Below, piece by piece: positions 44,640 to 56,900 of a stretch of 64,000 bases of DNA. Position 1 is the stretch's first letter. Each line of letters opens with the position of its first letter. The translations under genes were made by a program, and so were the position numbers. This stretch comes from Meconema thalassinum. Lineage: Eukaryota; Arthropoda; Insecta; Orthoptera; Tettigoniidae. The stretch is taken from NCBI GenBank assembly GCA_946902985.2, contig OX336395.1:291023065-291087064 (forward strand), written 5' to 3'. The notes under the pieces are model-generated. The model was given only the letters and a program-made list of their open reading frames with translations, did not search any database and was not told the DNA's origin.

Positions 44640-45935
44640 GATTCCTACTTACTGTCGATCAAAACATTATGTGCACTCGAGTGTGAAGGTGAACTAACCA
44701 ATATACCTACATAAAATCCAATAACATCATCATTTTCGTCGTTCTATTTTACATTAGTTCATGTACATTGGGAATTTTTAATTTATATTGTAATATTTTT
44801 TATCGCAGTTGGAACACAAAAAGTACCCTGCTGATGCCTTAAATGTTGCTCCTCACCCGTGTGCTGGCTGATTTCCAGAATGTATGGCTATGTTCAGAAT
44901 GTCACAAACTGAATGTGGTTTGAGTTACAAATAGATTGAAAAGTCCGTTCGATTTCCGAACCCTTACACTACGAATTTAATAAAAATCCGAAACGATTGA
45001 AAATAAACCTATAATGTAAAAAAAAAAAAAAAAAATGCCGTAAACAGCTGTTGTGCACGCTCTCTTCCTGGAACGAGCGGGCGCGCTGGCAGAAGTAGAA
45101 GGGAGAACTGTCTCTTCGGTTGCGTCAGATTCAGAATCTGTAATGCGAATTATAACCCCAAATATACTAGTCATAGAATAAAATCAACGTTTTTGCGAGA
45201 GAGAAATCTGTCCACAAAGAATAAAACCAAAGGAAAGGAAAACAGATTTGACCTACTTGAACTTGCATCGCTTGCCTTCGAACAGGTCGATATTCTTCCG
45301 CTGAACAGTGACGTGGTGTTATCTAGCGATAGTATGTGCAACTTCATGCTTACTGGCACCCACAAGCGAGTGCTAGAGCTGTAATATTTCGTTCGTCTCC
45401 AACACAAAGCGCGAGAAATCGATCAACGTAATATTACGTTCGCCGCAGTTTTAAAAAGGTACCTTCGAACGTAATATTACGCCGTCCGCGCTCTAAGTGT
45501 TAAGCGTGTTTCAACCATGCGTCACATTTAAGAATTATTATCCCACAAACCCGTCATTAGATCGAATCCACATTTGAACACAATACACATTGGAATGTTG
45601 TATAACTGCTTTATTAATTTCAAATTTTTGTGTGTCCAAGAAACAAAGTTGTTATCATTTTTGTAAGGTAACTTTTTCTCGGCTCGAGGTCGTTGGAAAA
45701 TGTAGTTCTTGGTCGCGTTTTAATCCTTATACATCAGAAAGTTATGCTGTATTACTGTGAAATACGTAAATTAATTCAATTATTTTATATCGGTTTGTAT
45801 TTGTACGGGGAAATAAGACATGGTTCACCAGCTAGCCGCTCCGGGGAAAGCTGTACAGCGTTGCCAAGATGGAGCCCAATACGAGTCATAGTGTGCCTCG
45901 CTCGGAGGTGATGGGCTCCATTTCATATCAGAGAT
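44640..45935. mobile_element. Fold-back element, copy B, interrupted and partial
   Basis: 44640-44827 matches the left arm of 14167-15038, and 45500-45935 matches its middle and part of the inner palindrome. About 670 bases of other sequence intervene. The right arm is missing. Confidence 0.75.
44828..45499. mobile_element. Insert within fold-back copy B, possibly a piggyBac-type remnant
   Basis: The left edge starts CCCTGCTG and the right edge meets TTAA, which recalls piggyBac ends, but I do not see matching inverted ends. At 45424-45485 two 16-base inverted copies of a CGTAATATTACG palindrome flank a short spacer. A minus-strand frame at 44977-45174 has an acidic and serine-rich start (DSESDATEE) like piggyBac N-termini. 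Weak. Confidence 0.35.
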
Positions 45936-45959
45936 ATTTGAATTCATTGCATCGTTAAT

Positions 45960-46205
45960 ATTTATTGCCATTTAAATGCACTTTTGTCGTTTCACTGTAT
46001 TTTCTCCTGGATGTCAGCATGTACTTGGTCTTTGACTGGTTTATCTTTAGCCCCATCTCAACGCCATATTTTTCCAACTTTCCAAGTTTTCTTTCAAGAT
46101 CCCGCTTCCTCCTAACCAATATGTCAATATCATCTGCATGGGACGGGTTGTTAGTAAATAGACTAATAGTAATGAGTAGGGGTATACGGACTTTGTGCGC
46201 ACACT
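45960..46205 (-). pseudogene. LINE reverse transcriptase fragment around the catalytic box
   Basis: On the minus strand ADDIDILVRRKRDLERKL and GLKINQSKTKYMLTSRR are readable in one frame. These are the catalytic ADD box and following motif of an RTE/Jockey-like reverse transcriptase. Nothing upstream remains. Confidence 0.7.
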
Positions 46206-46383
46206 GTGTACGGAGGTAGAGTCATAGGTCATTGCGAACAGGAGACAACATGGAAAATCTACGATATGCATTTGGAAACGTACGGTAGGTACTTCCGTAG
46301 GATGACTCTAGATGGTGTATGTAAACAACAGTGTGGGTCTGAGCATTCCCCCAAGTTCAGTGCGTGAGTGAGAGTGTCACACA

Positions 46384-46640
46384 ATGGAAGTGAACAAGCA
46401 GGAGCAACGATCGTATATTAAAATCACAGTTCTCCGCGGCAGAAATGCACGCCAATGCCATGCAGAGCTGCGGGAAGCATTAGGTGTGCATGCCATGCCC
46501 TATAGAACAGTGGCGAGGTGGGTGAAGATACTCATGCAGCGAATGGTATTCAGCGCCTGACCCACCGCTGGCAATGCACACTAGACACCTTGGGTGATTA
46601 TTTCGAAGGACAGGTCTGTAACCAGTGGAGACCTGTCCTT
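46384..46640 (+). pseudogene. Mariner-type transposase deletion derivative
   Basis: The first 48 codons give a helix-turn-helix: MEVNKQEQRSYIKITVLRGR, then ECH-like ARQCHAELREALG and MPYRTVARWV. They are followed at once, two bases out of frame, by the C-terminal residues HAANGIQRLTHRW and LDTLGDYFEG. The whole catalytic middle is missing, as in internally deleted transposons. Confidence 0.6.
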
Positions 46641-46660
46641 TGTACAGGTGCGGATTCAAA

Positions 46661-46706
46661 GGGGGGGGGGGGGGTCATGGGGGGTCATGACCCCCCCCCC
46701 CCCCAA
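46661..46706. repeat. G-run and C-run inverted repeat
   Basis: A run of about 13 G, TCAT, six G, TCATGA, then about 16 C. This could form a strong hairpin or G-quadruplex. Run lengths are sensitive to sequencing error. Confidence 0.8.
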
Positions 46707-48177
46707 ACGGAGACCAGATTTTTTCGCAAACTCAAAAAACGAAAACACAATAACCAAACAAATAAAAGTTAACGAATTTTAACTGAAAAACAGTTTTTTT
46801 TTCATTTTATTCAATACCGGTACTGAAAATATCTTTATTGCAATTATTATGTTCTGTTACAACTGTACGTATTTACAACTTCATACCTGTTATATAAAAC
46901 GATTATTTATATAACAAAATCAACTCGTCTATTTTGTTTAGCAAACCTTGTGATTACCGAATCGATGTTTATAGTGATGTCACGATGAATGTGCAGCAAC
47001 GCACGGATAGGAATTACTGGCTTTTTTTCGCACCAAAAAAAATTTCCGACGTCCAAACTCCAAGCTTGGTTGGCAATTTAAGCTGTGACTTTCTGCTTTG
47101 TCGGTACCAACTCGACTTGCCGAAACTGTAACGTACCTTGATACTTTTCTCGAAGCTCGATGTAAAAGTCGCAAAACACGCCGTCGCAATTTATACGAAT
47201 ATTTTTGGTGCGCTAGACGCATCAAATTTCTATCCATGTAGCTTGCAAAAGAAAGCCAAACTCTAGATCCTCGCCTGCCTTTGTACGTAGTCTTGTGTAT
47301 TTGCTGTCTATACCATAATAAAACAATGTTTATCAATGGTTTACCTACGAGCATCTTCTGAGGTCAGAATTTATCTTCAGGCAATATGCATACAAACGTG
47401 CCCTCTGTTTCCAAATGCATATCATAGATATTCCGTGTTGTCTCCTGTTCGCTAGAAAAGAATAGTTGCCATGACTTATGACTCGACCCTCGTATATTGT
47501 TAATACCATCACCAATACTTGTAGACATAGATTTAGTACCCTAAATGTAAACGATGTGATGATGATCGCTTGACGATGGAAACTGGTCATCCAAGTGTAT
47601 TTATTATTCTCATGCAATTTCTTTATCAGGATTAGGAAAAAAACCATTACAATTGGGTAAAAACGAGTTGACCGACTGCAAAACATTACATTCCCATTAC
47701 TAACGCAACACTGAAAAATGGGTTCCAATAGGGCAAACCTAAAATCAAAGACACTAAAGTTCAAAGAGAGAATTTGAAGTGGTTTAGGGAGCAGAACAGC
47801 GAGGGCATCTGCCCTTAGTTGATTAACTGAAAAGTTTGAATATCACTTCATTTTGGTGAGACCAGGGATATCAAGTTTTAGGGAGGGAAGCAACAGCAAC
47901 AAACTGTGCTCCACTTGGGATTGTAGAGGAATGGAACTCCGGTCTGAGTCAAGACACACTCTGGTTCACCCCTATTGAGGTCAAGTATAGATTGCGATAC
48001 ATATTTTGTCAATATTGGATAGACTGCAAAAATTTGCATGTGTATCGGGACCTTTACTATACCTATTTAGGGCAAGTAAAGATCGCGATACACAGCTCGT
48101 TTCCAAGGGTTATTGTAAATGCCAATTTCTGTGTATGTTTCGCCCACCCAAAAAACCCTTTTCCCCATGAGTTACCT
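46707..48177. other. 1.5 kb without recognised genes
   Basis: 47385-47500 is an inverted copy of 46205-46280, sharing GCGAACAGGAGACAACA and GATATGCATTTGGAAAC, so part of this region belongs to the same decayed repeat. The minus-strand frame 47345-47764 is probably chance. Confidence 0.45.
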
Positions 48178-48600
48178 GTAATAATAATAATAATACCGGT
48201 AATAATAATAATAACAATAATATCGTATGGTTTCTGGTGCCGGGTGAAAGCTTTGCTATTTGACGCCCAGAGGGCAGCTTGCATGTCGAATTTTGTTGTT
48301 CCTTGGAGCGCTGTGAAAGTCAAGGAGGTTAGATATCTAAGCTTCTTGACACTATAGCGCTTTTCAGTTGAAAAAGGAGAAACTTTTTTGTTGGCGGAAA
48401 ATTCCGAGATTATTTTTTCGCCATTTTGAACACGGCCTATTGAATTCAAATGGGTTCTTTAACATGCCAACAACGTATGACATGAGTGCCGTGAGTTTTG
48501 TCGCCTTTCAAAAAAAATATCACTTACCACGGCCAGGAGCGAACCTGCAAGCTTGGGGTTGGTAGTCCGACACGATAACCACTCACCCACCGTGGCAAGC
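48178..48600 (-). mobile_element. SINE family B with TAA tail (copy 1)
   Basis: On the minus strand a tRNA-like head starts CCACGGTGGGTGAGTGG and pairs with CCGTGG at its end, with a B box GGTTCGCTCC. A core with GGCATGTTAAAGAACCC and a body ending ACCATACGATATTATT follow. The tail is the TAA/ACCGGTA-interrupted repeat at 48178-48223. A second copy is at 60828-61263. Confidence 0.8.
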
Positions 48601-49154
48601 TTGCTAAATAAACATTTAGTGTCTTTCGTGATGTTGTCAATGACGTCATCAATGCCGCCATTCTGTTTTATAGGGGAATTTTACACAGAAATGTATCGCG
48701 ATCTATACTAGTCCCCCATGGCTTCGCAGGCCTGGTGTAGACCATGAATCACACTGGAGAGTATATTTTGAACCTTGTTTTATTCAATTTGTCCGAATTA
48801 ACAAGAATGAAATACAGGAATCATGTGTTAGTGAGTTGGGACATCATTCCAATAAATACTGACAACAATTGTACAAACATGAAAAAATATATACAGTACA
48901 GTATTGTAAAAACTTAATATAGCAGCACCTAGATGTCAAACGGCAGTTTCATGTCTCTGTTGTTATTGCTTAATTCAGAGGCTTTGGACATCTTGGACAG
49001 CAGAAACAGCAGCAGCAGTATCACAAAGATCAACAGGTCAACAAGAGAAATGCCTCATAAGCAGCGTAAAATCAATGCACAGAAAATGGTTCAGGCAGTG
49101 GTCCAATTGAGCCCGTACGTCCCTCGGTCATAGCAATCGTAAAGTGTCTTTTTG
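48601..49154. other. 550 bases, nothing recognised
   Basis: A frame at 48933-49133 (serine-rich, MSNGSFMSLL start) has no recognisable domain. Confidence 0.35.
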
Positions 49155-49501
49155 TACAGGGTGATTATTGGCACGGTGCACGTTTCTCTCTCAGCGCGTT
49201 GGCCTGATGTTGACGGCTCACCGACCGAACCACGTGTCGTGTATTTTCGGCTATGTCAGCCTTCTTAAAGGTCCCCGGCAAAACCTTCTGGTGTGGTTCA
49301 GTCTGAAGAAGGAATTCGTTTCTGTTGGCTTCGTACACTCAAAGAAAATGTCCCCGTAAATTCCCAGTAACCTCTGTTTAAACGTCGAATTTTACACAGG
49401 AAACAGTGGTGTTAGCTCAAAACAATCCGGCGTATTGCTCAACAGATTGGAGTAAGTAAGTTCATTGTCAGTTCGAATCACCACATTCGTCACGTAAATC
49501 T
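49155..49501 (+). mobile_element. TACAGGGTGA-ended element, right end lost
   Basis: TACAGGGTGATTATTGG opens it. Near 49415-49480 a frame reads TIRRIAQQIGVSKFIVS, which looks like a transposase helix-turn-helix. The next element begins at 49502, so this copy is truncated. Confidence 0.4.
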
Positions 49502-50645
49502 AAAAAGGTGTGGTTTCTCAGAACCGACGCATGCGAGGTGCGCGGCCTCGCACATAATTATCCAGACTACACGAGCTTATGGCGGTGTTTTTTCACGCTG
49601 CGCGGTGAGCGATGCGCAGTCTACGCTACTTCACAGTGAGACCTCGAAGCGTCACCCAGCAACGATTCGTCCCGCCAGATTTGTGCGAGGCGACATTGTT
49701 CTGTTCTTATATTTCCACTGTTATAAGTAGGGCCCGGATTCTGATGACATGTTATCTTTTCAGTGGTTCACCACAGACATTGCTAACTTAAATATAAATC
49801 CTGTTCACGGCCCCCAAATTACAGAAATGATTATTTATTAAGTCATTTTTTCGTCATTCTTCCAATTGGGTTATTTTTAGGTAATTTTCTCGCTTTCTGC
49901 GTCATTATTATGTCATTTTATGGAATTTATTAGAATATGTTATGTTATACGTTTTGAGTCATTTTCTCACTTTGTTAATGGTTTATGATGCATTTTTTTG
50001 CGTATGGTACTTTATGTTAACGAAACTGACAGTGAGGATGAATACGAAGACATGAGAATCTACACAACTTTGTTCAACCCTTATTTCTTGGAATACCCGC
50101 ATTCCAGGACACCCGATCATAATTATATTAGGTATATACATATTAAAATCATTTCAACATACAATGTCGTACAGTAGACTGTTTGCAGTTTTATCTGATG
50201 AAATAATGTTAGTTTCATTCACATTTTTAGGTCATTTTTTAAAGTTTTCGGGTCACTTTATGGGATTTGTATAGTCATTTTATATGTCATTTTTTAAATA
50301 TTTTATATCATCAAAATCCTGGCCCTGGTTATAAGCGACAAGATGAACTTGACGGACGAAATAGACGAGAAGTGCCAATGCACCCAGTGTTGTGTAATTT
50401 ACAGCACAAGAGCTACACAAACAACTCTGTGAAAGACACCTTATGGAAACTGATCGCACTGAAGTTGAAAGTTTAAAGACATCTCTGCTTTCTTTACTCT
50501 TCATCATCTGCTTTCTCCTCCAAGACTTCCAGGTTGCGAGATCCATTGGACAAGACAAGTGCTAGGCAACTAATTCGCTTCGCAGCGTGGCAAACCACGA
50601 GCCTCGCACCTCGCATGCGTCGGTTCTGAGAAACCAAGCCTTTTT
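49502..50645. mobile_element. 1.14-kb TIR element, non-autonomous
   Basis: The ends share TGGTTTCTCAGAACCGACGC and ATGCGAGGTGCG in inverted orientation, about 40 bp in all. The interior is AT-rich with no transposase. Confidence 0.7.
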
Positions 50646-50680
50646 CTAAGACAGTTATGTTTTTAGTTTTTGAAGGCAGA

Positions 50681-51363
50681 GTTATGATTGGTGGATGCTT
50701 GAGGTACATCTAACTCACACTCTCGTCTACTGATAGCGCACCACTCACGTCTACAGAGAATTAGAGGTATCTGCAGAATGTCAGAAGAGCATTTATCGCT
50801 TAAGCAGTTCCAGAGACATACGCATGTTTAACGAAATATTCAACCCTATTTTTGACCACTAAAAATAGGCCTAAAACAAATCGAAAATTTCTCTAACACA
50901 TATCCCTTCGAATTTACCAAAGAGCGTACATTTCATGGAAAGTTTGTGTTGTAAACTGTTTTATCTCTTGCCTATAAACTTAAAGCAACCCCCGGGAAAA
51001 AATTATGCTACGTCCATAGTTACCGAGATATGGTTGACGAATGCGTAACATTTGCCTTTTATATACACTTTGTATACGCCCCTGTTCTATGTCAGTGAGC
51101 ATGTGTACACAGATGCAGGCCTACTGTATTGACTTATATCAGAACAACAACAAAATGGTTTGTAATCTTATTTGGCTCTTAAACCTAACGATTATAAGGA
51201 ACAAGACCTCATTTCTACGTGGATTCCGAACCTCTGGAGTGACTTCTTACTTCAATGAACTAACATAACCTGAAATCAACCAGTTCTCTGTAAACGCGAG
51301 TGGCGCGCTATCTGTAGACGAGAGTCTGAATCAGATCTAGCTCACTCTTCCACCAATCATAAC
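50681..51363. mobile_element. 0.68-kb TIR element, non-autonomous
   Basis: GTTATGATTGGTGGA at 50681 and its complement ending 51363 open inverted arms of about 85 bp that share CTCTCGTCTAC and GATAGCGC. No coding. Confidence 0.7.
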
Positions 51364-51652
51364 CCGTTATATTAGGGCCTATGCTATACGAAGTGGGATC
51401 GGTGAACATGCGCCCAGGAGCATAACTAGAGGAGTGCGAGGCATTTAGTATTTGACAATATGATCAGAGGATAATTAAATATCAAGTGCGACAACTTTGT
51501 ATCCAAACAAAGAACATGAAATAGATCATGAGAAGATCAATGGGACGGATTGTTCAGTCTCGGACTTAATCAAGCATAGTCCACAGACAACCTTCCACGC
51601 TATCTGAACAATGATTATACTCTGCAAATAAGGCCTTTGTCTAGGTCTAGGA
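51364..51652 (-). other. Presumed 3' UTR and downstream region of the ABCG gene
   Basis: This follows the ABCG stop. No AATAAA on the minus strand was found here, so the poly(A) site is not placed. Confidence 0.4.
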
Positions 51653-51834
51653 TCAGTAAATGGGCTGCTGTTTGCTGCGGTACCAGATGGCGATGAAGCC
51701 CACGATATGGGATACACAGTAAATGCTGAGGAGTCCGATCATGTCCAGGTTGTAGTTATTGGGTCCATACCCGTAATACTCCAGCACCTCCAAACCTGTC
51801 GAGATGCACGGTTTGTCGGGGTCATCGGAACATT
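51653..51834 (-). CDS. ABCG terminal exon
   Basis: 182 bases. The acceptor is TTCGTTTCCAG, and the first two bases complete a lysine codon with the previous exon. It encodes the cysteine-containing loop (KCSDDPDKPC), the last membrane helix and a short cytoplasmic tail. Stop TGA at 51653-51655. Confidence 0.9.
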
Positions 51835-53880
51835 CTGGAAACGAATTAGAGACATGCAAAATACGTTATTATGCAATATATTGATGTTATTTGTAACATT
51901 AAAAGGATTTTTCCCCATTAATTTCAGGTTATTTTAACATTAAAATTTGATTATTTTAGCATTCAAGTCATTTGTAACAATAAAAAGAAAGATGTTTTTG
52001 GGTTATTTCCAACATAAAAATTAGGGGTATTTATTTATCATTGAGGTTATTTTTAACATTTAAAGTGGAATTAATTTTAACATGAAAAGTAGGGTTAATT
52101 ATTTGAGCTGGGGTTATTTTAACATTAAAATTGAGATTATTTTTATCATTAAAAAGTAGGGTTGTTTATTTACAATTGAGGATATTTTTGAAATAAAAAG
52201 TAGGACTATGTAGACAATTTAAATGGAGGTTAAATTTAACATTACAAGTACCGGTACGGTAGGATAATTTATTTTATATTGACGCTATTTTAACCTCAAA
52301 AAGTAGAATAATTTATTTTATTAGTATTTTTAACCTCAACAAGTAGGATAATTGTTTATGAATGTATTTTTTTTACAAAAAGTACGATAATATTTTTTAT
52401 GAGTGTATTTTTAACTTCTAAAAGTAGGATAATTTATTTTATGAGTATTTTTAACTTCAAAAAGTGGATAATCTATTTTTATTGAGGCTATTTTAACATC
52501 AAAAAGTAGGATAATTTATTTTATGAGTATTTTTAACATCAAAAAGTGGATAATCTATTTTTATTGAGGCTATTTTTAACCTCAAAAAGTACGATAATTT
52601 ATTTTATGAGTGTATGTTTAACATCGAAAAGTAGGATAATTTATTTTATATTGAGGCAATTTCAACCTCAAAAAGTAGGATAATTTATTTTATGAGTAAT
52701 TCTAACTTTAAAAAGTGGATACTCTATTTTATTGAGGCTAATTTTAACCTCAAAAAGTAGGATAATTTATTTTATGAGTATTTTTAACATCAAAAAGTAG
52801 GATAATTTATTTTATATTGAGGAGGCTATTTTAAACATTCTAAGTTAAGTAGGTAATTTATTTTGAATCGAGATTATCTCTACACTGGAAAGTAGAATTA
52901 TTTATTTTAAACTGTAGTTAATGTTCCTTACTGATATGGTCGATCTGTTCCCACTGCAGTATGGAGACGGCCTCAGTGCCGTAGTAGAACTGGGACACGT
53001 AACGTAGCCACGATATCCGTGGAGGCAGATTTCTGTAATGTAGAGGTAATCAATATTACCGAACAACGCAGTACGTTTATAATAACTAACTAAATACCCT
53101 TAAAATTAAACCAATAATAATGAATTACATTATAAATAAATCTAAATAAACATAAATAAAATTTCACAAGAATAACAGTAACAATAAATTTAAAACAAGT
53201 AGTTCCGTGAAGAACTAAGTAGCCTATTTTCGTATATCGTACTTATATTAATTGCCTCTATCAACACACAAAATTTCAGTTTGATTGCTGTTTCAGTTTG
53301 ATAGGCTAAGTAGTCTAAATATTTATGATGGTCACAATGTTGGATTTTTATATATGCAGGCCATACAGTGGTGATGATTATTGCGCAGGTTCATTATTCA
53401 AACGTTGACTTTGATCGCATGATTAGGACACAAAAAATTAAAACTTATTGTTAAAATTTCGCACATTCCGCCATCTTGAGGTTATGCAAAGAATTGAACA
53501 AAATTAGATGTCAGTGCATTGCAATGTGTATAAACATTTGCTGTACCACGTTTCACTGCGTTCGGATGGTTAAATCGTGAGAAAAGTCTATTTACATGTT
53601 TCATATTCGCTTAGCCACTATGTTCGTTTTGTACTTGACAGGTTTTTTAAAGTCACATAGGCAAACTTCTAGTAGTGCCCAAATTCACCGAACAAAATTT
53701 CATGGTGATATCAGTAATAATTTCGCAGATATAGAATGCCGGTGAAATATTTCGCACAGCCGCCAGGTTGGATTGGTGTGACGTAATAAAATTTGAAGGG
53801 CAGGTTGGGGTCGGACATTATAGTACCATGACCTTACTGAATTTCATTGAAATCACTCCAGCCGTTTAGATTTTATTAGT

Positions 53881-53944
<64 letters not shown>

Positions 53945-56900
53945 CAAAAGGTGATCTCATAAGCCTATAGTTTCATAAATGAAAATAGGCTAAAAATGGA
54001 AAAATAAGAAGTAAAAATAAACAATATGAAATTATAAATGTGTAGACAGTAATGTTATGAGTAGGGCTCGGATTTTTAGGTAAATAAATATTCTTTTTAT
54101 GTAAATACATATTTTAAGCATTTTTTCTATATACAGTATACATAAATTCCTGCTTTTCAATTATTAGCACATAAAACGACATAATATTTACTTTTTTTTA
54201 AATTACAATGCTTGATCTTTCATTTTATTCCATTTTTGTTGTGTGTAACTTCGACGGGGAAGAACCAGTGAGCTATCTAATCTTCATGCAGAGCGTATGT
54301 CAGCTTGCAGCTGTGTTATTCTTAACTTGTCGCCCCGTGCCACTCACTGTGGAAGCCGGGGATTTCCTTGTCCATAGCCATATTGCACCACGTGCTAGAC
54401 CCCCCAGCTAGCTGGAACCAGTGTCACTCATATGCAGTTCATTTCTGGCACTGTGAAGTGTAAGTCAGTTCTACGATGCCGAAAGTAATAACAAGTACAA
54501 GTTATCGTCTGTTGCAGAATTTAAGGATAATTTTACTTCTGATGGGGGCGTTCTGTTCTGCCAACCATGTGGGAAAGCAATCAAGGCTGAACAGCGATCT
54601 CAAGTTACACAACACCTCAAGGGCAAGAAACATATTGCCGCAGTTTCGCGCCTTCAGAGGAAGTGTTTCGCGATAATCGTCGGTCATTTGTGATGGACAA
54701 CCTGAAGATGTATCTCGTTGTGTATTGTAATGCTTCAGCAGTCAGTGAGACATAGCATAAATTGCATTCGTGAGTACTGCATATTGTTTATATTCACATT
54801 GAAAATGAAAATCCACAGCCTGCTTCCAGTCTCCGACCGGGTCAGGGATGGAATGAATGAAGCCCCCATCTAGCGGCGAGGATATGAACTGTGCCGGCTG
54901 CCGAGGCCTGACGCACTCCTCTGGGACAATGATTAAATGAATGACAGATGAAATGAAATGATAGTGGAGAGTGTTGCTGGAATGAAATTTGGACAGGGAA
55001 AACCGGAGTACCCGGAGAAAAACCTGTCTGCCTCCGTTTTGTCCAGCACAGATCTCACATGGAGTGACCGGGATTTGAACCACGGACCCAGCGGTGAGAG
55101 GCCGGCGTGCTGCCGCCTAAGCCACGGAGGCTTCTTTATATTCACATTAATAAACTAAATTATAATTAAATATTTTTACTTTTATATCATATATTTCAGG
55201 TATTTTTAATACATTAAAAAAATCCCGTTTTTTAGCACTTAAAAATCCGAGCCCTAGTTATGAGTAGGCTTGCCATATTTTTGGTGAGTGAAACCGGGAC
55301 ACATTAAAATGGGATAGGGGGTATTGAGCGGGGGGGTTAAATTCGAAGCAAAATGGTGAGTTTTAAGTCTTTTTTTAAGTCTCGCACGTGACGGGAGGGG
55401 GGAATCTGGCACCCTAAAATGTTAGTTCTACACACCTTTTAAAAATAAAAATAAAGGATTTTTTTGCTAAGATACATAAACATATATAATTTTTCTTTTT
55501 TAATGATAATTTTTTCTGGTCTACCATCTAGAAGAAGTGTAAATAAAATACAATTTAAAATACTTCATAAAATTGTTTAATTGAACAATTACCAAGTCTT
55601 ATTATTTTTTGAAAACTACAACTTTCTGTCTAACTACAAAAACAATTACCAAAAAAAAACCGATGTTGATTGTTGAAAAGTAACCGATTCATAAAAGTTT
55701 CTTAAACACATAAATTCATTACTTTTTACATCTTACAGCCGTTTTCCGGGACATTGATAAAACCGGGCGGGACACCGGGACAAGAGCAAAATACCGGGAC
55801 TGTCCCGGTCAAATCGGGACGTATGGCAAGCCTAGTTATGAGCCATGTGAACTTACCCGAGCTGTAGGAAGATTCCTGAGAATGTTAACGTGACGAACTC
55901 TATCGGAACTGACAGGAGCGTGGCTGTAGATACAGACTCGAACGCAGCGGACATCACACATCCTGGAACCAAGCAGAGCAGTGCTATCACCTCACGAAAA
56001 TCAAATTACCATAGAAATCAATGTATCTTTCTTTTAGTTTTTATGTTTACAATAATTTCATCATTGTAGATATTACCACCAGGGTTTTTACGTCATACAG
56101 TATTTATAAACAATACAAAACACAGACCGAAAACAATGCCAGTTTAAACTAAAATAAAAGCAAAAACAAAACCACGAAACAGACGCATGCAACACCAAAA
56201 CTAATCGAAAACAAAATTTAAAAAGAGCATTAAATAGAACCAGAACCGATACAAATATAGAAACATAAAACAAACCTAAGAAAAACCAAACAATAATTCA
56301 AAAACCAGAAATACAGAAATTAAAAATAACAAACCAAACAAAACAAAACGTTAAGTTAAACAAACAAAAAACTATAACACGTCAAAATAAAAGAAAAACC
56401 GGCACGGAACTAAACAAAAACAGACAAATGTACTCTTTCCCAACTTTTTGTTTATAGTTTAAACCGACAATTTATCTTTCTTTATTTTTTATTTGTTTAT
56501 GGTAAGTTTTGAGTGTTGTTTTCGTGTTTGTTATCATTTTTGGGTTGTGTTTTGTTTGATGTAGTAATTATCACGTATAACAATTAGCATTCTATTGACC
56601 CTAAACACAGACTCAATAAGGTTGTAAAATGCGGGCGCCAATTAAAGGGGGCGGTTTCGGTGGCGTAGTTGGTAGCATGCTGAGCTTCTATGCCCAAGAT
56701 CCCGGGTTCAAATCCGGCCGAAGTCGTAGGATTTTTAAGAGCGTTAAAATCCCTCAATATGCCTTCATTCGGAGGGAAAGTAAAGCCGGCGGTCCCATGT
56801 CATAGATTTATGGCATGTTAAAGAACCTTCCACTAATTACACCTGTGTGAAGCTAAATTGTATAGGTTAAGAAAGTAAACAACGCTCTTAGGTTTCTACG

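Noticed and set aside
45424..45485. TAATATTAC, the nick site of geminiviruses and other CRESS-DNA viruses
   Set aside because: No replication-initiator gene or viral frame is nearby. The motif lies in perfect palindromes within a transposon remnant.
47345..47764. 139-codon minus-strand frame as a gene
   Set aside because: It overlaps an inverted repeat shared with 46205-46280 and shows no domain.
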